Part shown: positions 8,242 to 16,065 of the stretch, in pieces
How the letters are laid out: every line of letters begins with the position of its first letter
Numbering within the stretch: position 1 is the first letter of the stretch
Source of the DNA: Pseudomonadota bacterium
Lineage (GTDB): Bacteria; Desulfobacterota; Desulfovibrionia; Desulfovibrionales; Desulfovibrionaceae
Direction of reading: 5' to 3'
NCBI GenBank assembly: GCA_023390395.1
Contig: JAEWCY010000148.1
Coordinates: 1 to 17,541, forward strand
DNA length: 17,541 nt
Made by a program: the position numbers and the translations under genes
Notes under the pieces: generated by a model
The model's database searches: none
Told to the model about the DNA's origin: nothing
The model's input: only the letters and a program-made list of their open reading frames with translations

Positions 8242-10547
8242 GATCGCCTTCCCCGGGCGGTCGATTTGCCGCGCCACGGATCGTCCGGCCGCTTGTTTCC
8301 GGGGCCGGCGTAACGCACCTCGAGCGTCCGGCCGTCCCTGCCGTTCTTCGGCGAGTCGAGGATGACCAGCCAATCGCAGCTGCGCGCCACCTCTTCGGTG
8401 TTCTCCGCGATGAGCACGGTGTTGTTCTTGGCCACCAGGCGCTGGAGGGCGTCGAACAGCTGCGGCACGGCTCGGCTGCCGATGCCGCGGCAGGGGTTGT
8501 CGAGGATGTACATGGAGCGGTCGCCCAGACGACGGCAGAGCTTAGCCGCGATCTTCACGCGCTGGGCCTCGCCGCCGCTTAAGGAGTTGGAGGGCTGGCC
8601 GAGCACCAGGTAGCCCAGGGCCGTGGCCTCCATGAACTCCAGGTAGTGGGCGATGGCCAACCGTTCCCGGAACTTCCGGTGGCTGTCGCTGACTGTCAGG
8701 CAGTTGACTGCGGCGATGTCGACGCCGCCGAAGGTCACAGCTTTGACCTTGGGATTGAACCTTGTACCGTGACACTCGGGGCATTCCGTGAACTGGATGT
8801 GGTTGTCCGAAAGGTAGCCGTAGCCGTGGCAACGAGGGCACTGGCCCTTTGGGGTGTTGAAGCTGAAGGAGGACTTGTCGAGGTGATGGCGCTTGGCCTC
8901 GGGCAGCTCGGCGTAGAGGTCTCGGATGCGGTCCCACACCCCGATGTAGGTGGCCGGCGTACTGCCGGCGTGCTTGCCGATGGGCTCTGGGGTGATCAGG
9001 TAGGGGCGCCTGATCCGGTCGCATCCATATCGGTCCGCCAAGTCCGTCCTGCCCTGCCAGCCGGTGGGCGTCTTGTCGCAGCTGGCGAAGGCGGCCTGGA
9101 GATAGGCCGTCTTGCCCGAGCCGCTGGGGCCGCAGACGCAGACCAGCCTACCCAGAGGAATATCGATGGCGAAGTCGGTGAAGCCGTACCAATGGCGGAA
9201 GGTGGCCTGGAGATGATGGTCGCCCTGGGAGGCCGGCGACCTTGGAGCGGAAGCGCGGATATGCCGGCCGCGGGGCCCCCGCCGTTCCCGGGAGATACGC
9301 GTGGTCGCCGGGGCCTTGTCCGCCGGCATGGAACGCCGGGCCATGCCGGCCATGGCCTTAGTATCGTAGGGGTTGAGCGGTCCGTCCAGGAATTTTTGCG
9401 GCGGCCCCTGGAACACCACCTGGCCGCCTTCGGAGCCGGCCCCGGGGCCGAAGGCCACAACCTCGTCCGCCGCCTCGACGATCTCCCGGCCATGCTCCAT
9501 GGCCAGGATGGTGTGTCCGAAGGAGCGCATGTCCTTGAACAGGTCAGCGATCTTGGCGGCCTCCCAGGGCAGGAGCCCGGCCGCGGGCTCGTCGAAGATG
9601 ACCAGGGAGGGCTCGGTCAAGCCGAGGATGTTGGTCAGAAAACGCAGGTTGCGGGCCTCGGTGGTGCTCAGCCCGAACAGAGGGTGCAGCACCGGGAGGC
9701 CGCGCAGGCTCAGCTTCTCGAACCACCGCCGCTCGTGGGCTGCAAGCCCAATCAGCCCTCGGTCCAGGAGAGAGCCCAGGGTGTCATCGGATCCGATGCG
9801 CTTCCGGTCGGCGTCCAGATGCCCATAGCCCCCGCAGACCGGGCAGACCGTGTTGGTGATGTAGAAGTCCATTTCCTCGCCGAGATTTTTCGCCAGCGTC
9901 CTGGGTAGCCCGGCCGCGCCATGGGCAGCCACCCGCCGCAGGGCCTGGGCCAGGCCCTTGAATCCGTCGTAGCCAGTCTCCAAGACCATTTCCCGCGCAC
10001 TCGCAGGCAGGGCCTTCCAGGGCGTTTTGGGGGAGATACCTTCCTTGGCGCAAAAGCGGTCCCAGCGGACCTTGTCCAGCCCGGCCAGCTCCTTGACCGG
10101 CGGCGAGAAGGCGCCCCGGTTGACGGGCTTGTCCTGGCTCTTGACCAGGCGGTCCAGGTCCACGTCACGGATGTAGCCGGCCCCGCCGCACCTGGGGCAC
10201 CTCTTCCCGTCGCCCAGTATCTGTCCGATGAAGCCCGTGTACGCGCCGACGCTCTCGATCATGGTCTGGTGGACGATTTGCTGCTCGATGCCCACCACCC
10301 TGGCAGGCAATCCTTCGACCTCGTAGTCCGGCTCATCCTTGCGGAATACCCGGTGCAGCCCCGAGGCTCGTCCCAGGCGGTCCGCCTCGGCATAGATCAC
10401 GTCGAAGGCGAGTGACGACTTGCCGCTGCCGCTCGGGCCGGTCAGGACATAGAGTTTGCCCTGCTCGATTTTCAAGTCGATGGATTTCAGGTTGTTGACC
10501 CTGGCTCGGCGCACCTTCACCGGCCAGGCGCTGGATGACGTGTTCAT
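8238..10547 (-). CDS. UvrA-like tandem ABC ATPase lacking the UvrB-binding region
   Basis: The 769-residue protein has two UvrA-type ABC halves. Half one has Walker A GPSGSGKSS (37-45), CPRC (117-120), CPVC (235-238), a degenerate signature LSTTE (293-297), Walker B VIFDE (316-320) and switch His352. Half two has Walker A GPSGSGKT (473-480), a complete four-Cys zinc module (Cys570, 573, 589, 592), an intact signature LSGGE (656-660), Walker B ILDN (Asn684 for the usual Glu) and Asn726 for the switch His. UvrA of nucleotide excision repair is about 940 residues; the missing part corresponds to the UvrB-binding and insertion domains, as in UvrA2/DrrC proteins. DrrC gives self-resistance to daunorubicin, so protection of DNA against the operon's product is a reasonable inference; a sensing role is the alternative. 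It starts by ATGA overlap with the preceding gene, so its expression is tied to the enzymes. Confidence 0.88.
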   Translation of the reverse strand: MNTSSSAWPVKVRRARVNNLKSIDLKIEQGKLYVLTGPSGSGKSSLAFDVIYAEADRLGRASGLHRVFRKDEPDYEVEGLPARVVGIEQQIVHQTMIESVGAYTGFIGQILGDGKRCPRCGGAGYIRDVDLDRLVKSQDKPVNRGAFSPPVKELAGLDKVRWDRFCAKEGISPKTPWKALPASAREMVLETGYDGFKGLAQALRRVAAHGAAGLPRTLAKNLGEEMDFYITNTVCPVCGGYGHLDADRKRIGSDDTLGSLLDRGLIGLAAHERRWFEKLSLRGLPVLHPLFGLSTTEARNLRFLTNILGLTEPSLVIFDEPAAGLLPWEAAKIADLFKDMRSFGHTILAMEHGREIVEAADEVVAFGPGAGSEGGQVVFQGPPQKFLDGPLNPYDTKAMAGMARRSMPADKAPATTRISRERRGPRGRHIRASAPRSPASQGDHHLQATFRHWYGFTDFAIDIPLGRLVCVCGPSGSGKTAYLQAAFASCDKTPTGWQGRTDLADRYGCDRIRRPYLITPEPIGKHAGSTPATYIGVWDRIRDLYAELPEAKRHHLDKSSFSFNTPKGQCPRCHGYGYLSDNHIQFTECPECHGTRFNPKVKAVTFGGVDIAAVNCLTVSDSHRKFRERLAIAHYLEFMEATALGYLVLGQPSNSLSGGEAQRVKIAAKLCRRLGDRSMYILDNPCRGIGSRAVPQLFDALQRLVAKNNTVLIAENTEEVARSCDWLVILDSPKNGRDGRTLEVRYAGPGNKRPDDPWRGKSTARGRRS

Positions 10548-12118
10548 GGAGCCATCTCCTCATCTTCGGGGCACTGGTGTCCGGTATCGTCGCTGGCGTT
10601 TCCGAACCTGATGGATTCCGTGTCGGCTAGGAGGATGGTGTCGGCCGGCGTGGGATGGCAGCGGGTGAAGTTCTTGCGGACAAAGAAGTCCTCTTCCAGC
10701 TTCCGGGTGTCCAGAGTTGTCATGCCTGACTCTTGGCCGGCGTAAATCCATCGGGCGGGGGAAGCGCCGGAGCCGTCTTGCGGACCGAGGCGTAAGGCCA
10801 ACGGCGAGCCAGGATAGAGCTGGAACACGGAGACGTTGAACATGTCGATGTGCCGGGCGTTGTCCAGGAGGAAGTGGACGGTCGCGTCCCACTCCCCGTC
10901 TGTCTCGCCGGGGAAGCCGCGCATGAGGTAGACGTGCGTGGCCATGCCTGCGCCGTGAACCGCCTGCAGGACCCGGGCGGCAAGCTCAGGGGAGATCCCC
11001 TTACGCATGGCCGCGAGCACTCTGGGAGAGGCGCTCTCCAGTCCGAAACGCAGGAAGCGGCAGCCACCCGCGAACAGGAGATCGGCCCGCGCCTGATATT
11101 CCAGGTCCCGGGCGAAGCGGGCGTTGGCCCCCCAGCGGAGATCCGGCCCAAGGCGCATCATATGCCGCGCCAAGTCCAGCATGAACTTCTCCGGGAGCTC
11201 GGCGTCGAGGAAATAGAATCCCTTGGCCCCGTGGCGCCGAGCAAGCGCCGTCAATTCCTCGGCCACCGCCTCGGCCTCGCCCCCGGCGGCCGGGGTATGG
11301 GCCGCGTATTTGGAGTCGGCGCAGAAGGCGCACTTGCCCCAGGAACAGCGGGCGAAGACGCGGTAGGGCAGGACACGCCCCGCAGCCCGATAGCGGTCCA
11401 GGGGGAAATGGTCGAAGCAGGGCCGGGGCGGATCGAACAGGCCGCTCGAGGAGGCGATCCAGCCGCCGCCCGGCAGATCGTTGACGTCACGGGGCCGCCA
11501 CACGCCGTCGGGGCTCTGCTCCAGGTTACGCAGCACATCCTCGCCCGGCCCGACCACGACCCCGTGGGCAACGTTCCAGATCGGCGTTTCGGGCGTGATC
11601 CACCGCTCGAATTCCTTGAACAGGGAACCGCCCAGGATGACCGTAGCCTGCGACCGCTGCCTGATATGGGCGGCAATGGCCAGGGCCGGGGCGAGTTGAC
11701 CCATGAAGGACACAGACAGGCCGATCCAGACCGGCCCCCGGGCCAGGGCTGCGGCCAGCGGGTCCATGTCCCGGAGCCAGGCGGTAAAGGGGCCGTTGTG
11801 GGCTTGGGCGATGTCGGCCATGACTGCCAAATTCCCGTCGGCGCGGGGCAGTTCTAGGCGCCAAGGCTCCAGGCGTACATCCGGCCACATCCGAGCCGCG
11901 GCCGCGCAGGCCCGCCGTGTATGGGCCACTGCGCTGGCTTGTCTCGCCTCGCCGGGCAGGGAAGGCACGAGCCCGTCGAGGAAATCGAGGAAGTCGAGGT
12001 TTAGGTCGAGAACCTCGTGCTCCATGCCCTCCCGGACCAGCACGGCCGACAAGTAGGCCAGTCCCAGGGGCGGAGAGGACGGGTCGCACAGAGGGGGATG
12101 GAGCAAAACGGCGCGCAT
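10544..12118 (-). CDS. Cobalamin-binding-type radical SAM enzyme (first in operon) with CX4CX2C motif
   Basis: The 524-residue protein begins MRAVLLHPPLCDPSSPPLGL and GMEHEVLDLNLD, a B12-binding-type domain, with LGGSLFKEF and VVGPGEDVL further along. The cluster motif is RCSWGKCAFC (Cys258, Cys263, Cys266): CX4CX2C where most radical SAM proteins have CX3CX2C. Comparable CxWGxCxFC forms occur in some B12-dependent subfamilies. FGLESASPRVL and YLMRGFPGETDGEW are typical radical SAM barrel segments. The C-terminal tail (after about 480) is acidic. ATG at 12118 lies 2 bases after the preceding stop, and its stop overlaps the UvrA-like start. The chemistry is not predictable from sequence; C-methylation is the commonest for the class. 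Confidence 0.88.
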   Translation of the reverse strand: MRAVLLHPPLCDPSSPPLGLAYLSAVLVREGMEHEVLDLNLDFLDFLDGLVPSLPGEARQASAVAHTRRACAAAARMWPDVRLEPWRLELPRADGNLAVMADIAQAHNGPFTAWLRDMDPLAAALARGPVWIGLSVSFMGQLAPALAIAAHIRQRSQATVILGGSLFKEFERWITPETPIWNVAHGVVVGPGEDVLRNLEQSPDGVWRPRDVNDLPGGGWIASSSGLFDPPRPCFDHFPLDRYRAAGRVLPYRVFARCSWGKCAFCADSKYAAHTPAAGGEAEAVAEELTALARRHGAKGFYFLDAELPEKFMLDLARHMMRLGPDLRWGANARFARDLEYQARADLLFAGGCRFLRFGLESASPRVLAAMRKGISPELAARVLQAVHGAGMATHVYLMRGFPGETDGEWDATVHFLLDNARHIDMFNVSVFQLYPGSPLALRLGPQDGSGASPARWIYAGQESGMTTLDTRKLEEDFFVRKNFTRCHPTPADTILLADTESIRFGNASDDTGHQCPEDEEMAP

Positions 12119-12120
12119 GG

Positions 12121-13698
12121 TCAGGCGTCCTGGATCTTTTGCAAGGACTTGGCGAGCTGGGCCGGGGAGAGACCGATCACCACGTGGTAGCCGTCGACTT
12201 CGAGCACTTGCCGGCCGGTCTGGCGTAGCGTCTCCTGGTCCAGGTTCTCGTCCATGGGCACGACAGTCGCTGGGAGCATTTTGAGTTTGGGAGCGCTGGA
12301 ATACCAGCGGCGCAGCCGAGCCAGGCGCTTGGTGTCGAGCTTGACGAAGCCGCCCAGGATAGGCAGCAGGCGCTCCAGGGGGATTCGCCGCGCCAGGACG
12401 TCCTGCCGGGCGATGACGAAGGTGTTGTCCCTGGCCGTGGCGACCGTCAGGAGAAGAGTCCGGAAGTCCTCCGGCCAGTCGGGCGAGAGCCTGAGCACGA
12501 CCCGGTCGATGTTGCGCCCCCAGGTTTCCCGCACTCCCAGGTCCGGCTCGGGGCCGCCGCCGACCCAGTCGCCGAAGCCGGTCAAGGCTAGGCGGCCGGT
12601 GCTGTCCTTGCGAAGCAGGGCGAACTCCAGGGCCTTGCCGACGAACCCCTTCGCATCGAAGCCGTCGATGGCCAGGACATGGCAGGTTCCATTGCCCCCC
12701 CGCAGCCCCTGCGCCAGGGAATAGTTACCCGGAAGGCTGCCGGGCTCGATCGGAGTGGACCCAAGGCTCTCCCGCCACCAAGTCACGAGATCGAAAATCT
12801 CCTCCGCTTCCGGACAACGCTCCCGGAGCAGCCTAAGTTGGCCCACGGGGAACCTGGGCGGCACATCGTCCAGGTCTGGCTGACCGCCGTCGTCGGGCAT
12901 CGTCCGGACATGATCCAGGATAGGCCCCAGGCAGTGCAGGAGACTGGGAGGCTCGACAGGGGCGGCCTTGGGCAGCATCAAGGGATTGTCAAAACCACTG
13001 AAGCTTTCGAGGTGCAGGTAAAGCCGGCCAGTCCGCTCCAAGTAGCTTGCCTTGGCGAGCAGCGCGTCGCAGAGCTCGATAGTGATCAGGCCGCTCTCGT
13101 TTTGGGGGTGGAGGAGATCTATCACGCCCATGGGCGTGCTCGACAGCGAGCGGTAGATGCTCCTTGCCGCGGAAGAGAGGCCTTGACGCCTGGCTTTCGC
13201 GTAGGCTTTGTAGTGCTGGGGCGAGTCGAACAACTTGCGCAGCAGCAGGGCGACCATTCGCTCTTTGGTGATTGACTTGTAGCTTGAGGGTAGATGGGCA
13301 CGCAAGCAGTTGTCTCGGGTCAAGTCCAGGTGCCGCCGATTGAGCAGCATGCTGGCGAAGAAGGATAGGTCGTTGGCCGGCGTGGAGCGGGCCGGTCGGT
13401 AGAAGGTGGACCAGAAGGAGGTCAGCGTCTTGCTGGGCAGGAGTACGTGCTGCTGCTTGCCTCGGTAGGACACCCCGAACTGTTCCAGAGGAGCGATGGA
13501 CTCCCTGATTTCTTGAGCGTAGACGACATCCCGTCGCCAGGTGCGACGCATGAACTCGCTGGTCTGGTACAGGTTGAACCTATCTCTGTTTTGCAGTCGA
13601 TCGAGGATATAATCGACGAGATGGGGAAACCAGGCAGGCAGCCCTTCATGGGCCTCTATCAGGCTTCCCAGCTGTTGCAGCCGCTCCTCGATCGCCAT
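12121..13698 (-). CDS. Large protein of unknown family inside the peptide operon
   Basis: The 525-residue protein is soluble: I see no signal peptide, transmembrane helix, nucleotide-binding loop or metal cluster motif. The N-terminal half is helical and rich in Arg and Leu (segments such as RMVALLLRKLF and GQQHVLLPS-like strands). The middle has an acidic linker (about residues 280-300), and the C-terminal third contains WPEDFRTLLLTVATARDN and DGYHVVIGLSPAQLAKSLQ. I do not recognise the family. ATG at 13698 is preferred: it lies 13 bases after the PqqD-like stop, with AGAGG upstream. The open frame reaches 13872, but the extra 58 residues overlap the PqqD-like gene and look like its shadow. 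Position between the peptide-binding protein and the B12 enzymes suggests a biosynthetic or scaffold role (inference). Confidence 0.75.
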   Translation of the reverse strand: MAIEERLQQLGSLIEAHEGLPAWFPHLVDYILDRLQNRDRFNLYQTSEFMRRTWRRDVVYAQEIRESIAPLEQFGVSYRGKQQHVLLPSKTLTSFWSTFYRPARSTPANDLSFFASMLLNRRHLDLTRDNCLRAHLPSSYKSITKERMVALLLRKLFDSPQHYKAYAKARRQGLSSAARSIYRSLSSTPMGVIDLLHPQNESGLITIELCDALLAKASYLERTGRLYLHLESFSGFDNPLMLPKAAPVEPPSLLHCLGPILDHVRTMPDDGGQPDLDDVPPRFPVGQLRLLRERCPEAEEIFDLVTWWRESLGSTPIEPGSLPGNYSLAQGLRGGNGTCHVLAIDGFDAKGFVGKALEFALLRKDSTGRLALTGFGDWVGGGPEPDLGVRETWGRNIDRVVLRLSPDWPEDFRTLLLTVATARDNTFVIARQDVLARRIPLERLLPILGGFVKLDTKRLARLRRWYSSAPKLKMLPATVVPMDENLDQETLRQTGRQVLEVDGYHVVIGLSPAQLAKSLQKIQDA

Positions 13699-13711
13699 TG
13701 TCGCCTCTGGC

Positions 13712-13993
13712 TCAGTCGCCGACCGTTGTAAGGAGTCCGTTGTCCAGGCAGTAGTGGAAGAACTCGAGCATCCGTTCCCGTAATCCTTCGGCCACGAACT
13801 CCTCGCCAAGGACGACCTCGATCTCTGCCACCGTCCTCTTGCCGTCGCACAGCTCCCAGATCCTGCGGGCATCCTCGTTCAGGCTCAGGATGGGCAAATT
13901 CCCAGCAACGAGCATGGCGCCGAACTGCTCCTGGCGGCACATGGCCCCTGGCGCCGGTCGCGGGCGTGCGGACAGTATCTTCTCATCGGGCAT
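13712..13993 (-). CDS. PqqD-like RiPP recognition element (peptide chaperone)
   Basis: The 93-residue protein matches the PqqD fold pattern. A strand-rich N-terminus is followed by LPILSLNEDARRIWELCDGKRTVAEIE (about residues 33-59) and a helical C-terminus ending YCLDNGLLTT. PqqD proteins bind the leader of a precursor peptide and deliver it to a radical SAM/SPASM partner, so this one most likely serves one or both SPASM enzymes encoded just upstream. Start choice: ATG at 13993 has GGAG six bases upstream. The in-frame ATG at 14005 overlaps the previous stop as TGATG but has no ribosome site, and the longer frame to 14119 overlaps the previous gene. As a free-standing protein it could serve both SPASM enzymes. 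Confidence 0.85.
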   Translation of the reverse strand: MPDEKILSARPRPAPGAMCRQEQFGAMLVAGNLPILSLNEDARRIWELCDGKRTVAEIEVVLGEEFVAEGLRERMLEFFHYCLDNGLLTTVGD

Positions 13994-14004
13994 GGTATTC
14001 TCCA

Positions 14005-14988
14005 TCAGTTGGCGGGTGTGAACGAAAGCAGATCCTTGGCGCTGAGGGAGCCCCCGCCAGCCAGGGCAGCGGCCCTGCATCCGCCGCCGCACAGGGAGAG
14101 GTCCGGGCACTGCTGACACCCCTCCGGAAGATGGCGGTTATCCAGATACGCCTGGCGCAGCGGGGAGGCGGCCAGCAATTCGGTCATGGGCGCAACGAGC
14201 AGATTGCCCAGGACTTGGCGTGACATGCCGCAGGTGAGGACATTGCCGTGCACGTCAACATAGAACTTATCGAAGCCAAAGGAGCAGCGATTGCAAAGGT
14301 CGCGCAGGTCCTCGGGCAGCAGGCAGGCCGGGGTGGCATTGCCCAATAGCAGGAACATGTCCCGGGCCTTGGTTGCGTCGAGCAGCGTCCTGAGGGCCAG
14401 AGTGAACTGGCTGATCGGCGTGGCGAGGGAGACCGCGTCGCGGCCGAGACCGCAGGGGATGAAGCGGGTCAGAGTCATCTCCCGAACTCCGATCTGGTCC
14501 AGGATGGCCACGGTCTCGCGCAGCAGGTTCGTCTCGGCGTTGGCGGCGGTCAAGACAAGATTGCTGGCCGTCCTGATGTTGGCCTTCACGGCCAGGGCCA
14601 AGGCCCTGACGGTCCTCGTGAAACTGCCGGGGATGGTAGTCAGGCCATCGTGCGCGGCCTCGGGGCCATGCAGAGAGAAGTTGAGGCAAAACGGGCGCAT
14701 GCTGGCCAGGCGGTCGAAGACTTTCGGATCGGCGAAAGATGTGCCGTTGCTCTGGACCATGACCCTGGGGAAAAGTGTCCGGGCATGCTCGAGGATCTTG
14801 AAGAATTCAGGATGCAGCGAAGGTTCGCCGCCCGTAAGGATAAGTTCGAGAGCGCCGGAAGCGGCTACGGCATCGAGGATATCGAAGGGCCGCTCACAGG
14901 TAACAGGGGTGCAGGAGTTGTAGCAGAACTTACATCGCAGGTTGCATCGCTCCGTGAGTTCCACCTCCACGCGCGTCACGGGGGTCAT
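14005..14988 (-). CDS. Radical SAM/SPASM peptide maturase B
   Basis: The 327-residue protein has the radical SAM motif RCNLRCKFCYN (Cys15, Cys19, Cys22), the SAM-binding LILTGGEPSLHP (49-60) and a C-terminal SPASM region with extra Cys at about 212, 222, 225, 243, 281, 284, 290 and 294. SPASM enzymes use auxiliary iron-sulphur clusters to modify peptides, for example thioether or C-C crosslinks in sactipeptides, ranthipeptides and PQQ. ATG at 14988 is chosen: it overlaps the upstream stop as ATGA and begins MTPVTRVEVELTERCN, the usual short lead. The frame to 15009 adds seven residues without support. The conserved tail ends CGGGCR. Together with maturase A and the PqqD-like gene it forms a classical RiPP maturation trio. 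Confidence 0.9.
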   Translation of the reverse strand: MTPVTRVEVELTERCNLRCKFCYNSCTPVTCERPFDILDAVAASGALELILTGGEPSLHPEFFKILEHARTLFPRVMVQSNGTSFADPKVFDRLASMRPFCLNFSLHGPEAAHDGLTTIPGSFTRTVRALALAVKANIRTASNLVLTAANAETNLLRETVAILDQIGVREMTLTRFIPCGLGRDAVSLATPISQFTLALRTLLDATKARDMFLLLGNATPACLLPEDLRDLCNRCSFGFDKFYVDVHGNVLTCGMSRQVLGNLLVAPMTELLAASPLRQAYLDNRHLPEGCQQCPDLSLCGGGCRAAALAGGGSLSAKDLLSFTPAN

Positions 14989-16013
14989 GCTGCGTCCCCT
15001 TTGCTCCATTTGCGCGTGGCTGGCGTTTTGCCCAGGGCGTGCAGGCAGTCGTCGTAGCCAACGCAGCCTCCCCGACAGGATTCGAGCTCTTCACACTCCC
15101 GACAACGAGCCGGAAGATGGCCAAAGGTCTCAAACTGACGCCAACGCTCGTGACGCCACAGCTCACTGAACCCGATCTCCTTGACGTTGCCGATGATGTA
15201 CGGGGACAAGGGGCACGGGGTCATGAGTCCCTGAGGAGAGATGCGGCACAGACCGTAGCCAACCTGGCAGGGGGTGTTCCATTTGCGCAACCGAACCGTC
15301 TGCTCGTCGGGCAACTCGCAATACGGAACGGGACCAGGCAGTTTGACTTCCTTGTACGTGGGCAGCTCGCGCTGGATGCGATCCAATGTATCCAGGACGG
15401 CAATGGTCTCCGGCACCCCGAGGACGTGGTCTTGGCCTTCGGGGGTGACCATAATATATCTAGTGACGCAGAAGACATGTACGCCCTCACGAGCCATCCC
15501 GCGAGCAATATCGAACAGCTCCAGGTAGTTGTCTCGAAAGGTGCAAACGTTGATTTCGACCTTGACGTCTCGCTCAAGGAGCAGGGAAACGCCGCGAGTC
15601 ATTCTGGTATGGGCACCGGGAATGCCCACAAGACGATCATGCTTCCCGGCGTCGGCAGCCAGTACGGAGGTGCAAACGCTGGGGAAGAGAACGGCCAGCA
15701 GGTCCGCCTTATGCTCGTCGATGAGGGTGGCATTGGTGTTCAGGTGAAGGTCGAAGCCAAGATCTTTGGCATGGGCGGCAAGCTTGAAGAAGTCGGGCCG
15801 GGTCAGAGGTTCGCCGCCGTTGAAGTTGATAGAGAAGACTCCGGCGGTCCGCATCTGGTCAAGGACAGCTTTGGCCTCATCGGTGTCGAGTTCTTTGGCC
15901 ACATCGCGCATGGCGTTGTTGTAACAAAAGAAACAACGATGATTGCATGCCTCGGTGACCTCAAACTGAACGTAAAATGGGGCTGCCGGCCTGAACATCT
16001 CGAGATTAGACAT
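14985..16013 (-). CDS. Radical SAM/SPASM peptide maturase A
   Basis: The 342-residue protein has the motif EACNHRCFFCYNN (Cys23, Cys27, Cys30), the SAM-binding FNGGEPLTRP (64-73) and a SPASM domain with Cys249, 256, 267, 304, 307, 313, 317 and 323, enough for two auxiliary iron-sulphur clusters. It is the first enzyme after the precursor gene, separated by a hairpin, and has a good ribosome site (GAGG six bases before ATG 16013). It is therefore the best candidate for the first modification of the Cys-rich tail, such as a thioether crosslink. It resembles maturase B in layout but is not a close copy, so the two probably do different chemistry or act as a pair. Chemistry is inferred from the family. 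Confidence 0.92.
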   Translation of the reverse strand: MSNLEMFRPAAPFYVQFEVTEACNHRCFFCYNNAMRDVAKELDTDEAKAVLDQMRTAGVFSINFNGGEPLTRPDFFKLAAHAKDLGFDLHLNTNATLIDEHKADLLAVLFPSVCTSVLAADAGKHDRLVGIPGAHTRMTRGVSLLLERDVKVEINVCTFRDNYLELFDIARGMAREGVHVFCVTRYIMVTPEGQDHVLGVPETIAVLDTLDRIQRELPTYKEVKLPGPVPYCELPDEQTVRLRKWNTPCQVGYGLCRISPQGLMTPCPLSPYIIGNVKEIGFSELWRHERWRQFETFGHLPARCRECEELESCRGGCVGYDDCLHALGKTPATRKWSKGDAA

Positions 16014-16026
16014 GGTTTACCTCAAG

Positions 16027-16058
16027 GCGACCAGGTGGAGATGCCTCCACCTGGTCGC
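16027..16058 (-). promoter_or_regulatory. Perfect 14-bp hairpin between precursor and first maturase gene
   Basis: On the transcribed strand GCGACCAGGTGGAG is followed by the loop GCAT and then its exact complement CTCCACCTGGTCGC. The hairpin starts 7 bases after the precursor stop and ends 13 bases before the maturase A start, just upstream of that gene's ribosome site. There is no run of U after it, so it is not a standard Rho-independent terminator. Likely roles are protection of the short precursor mRNA from 3' decay, partial attenuation, or control of maturase translation, so that more precursor than enzyme is made. It is directly visible; the role is inferred. Confidence 0.75.
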
Positions 16059-16065
16059 AGGTTGA

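Noticed and set aside
8646..9908. 420-codon open frame on the plus strand opposite the UvrA-like gene
   Set aside because: It is antisense to conserved motifs; long antisense frames are expected in GC-rich codon-biased genes, and the translation matches no family.
8238..10547. Housekeeping UvrA of nucleotide excision repair
   Set aside because: It is about 170 residues too short, lacks the UvrB-binding region, has degenerate ATP-site residues and is locked into a biosynthetic operon.
16027..16058. Rho-independent terminator after the precursor gene
   Set aside because: The stem is strong but no U run follows, and co-directional genes continue within 13 bases; treated as a regulatory or stabilising hairpin.
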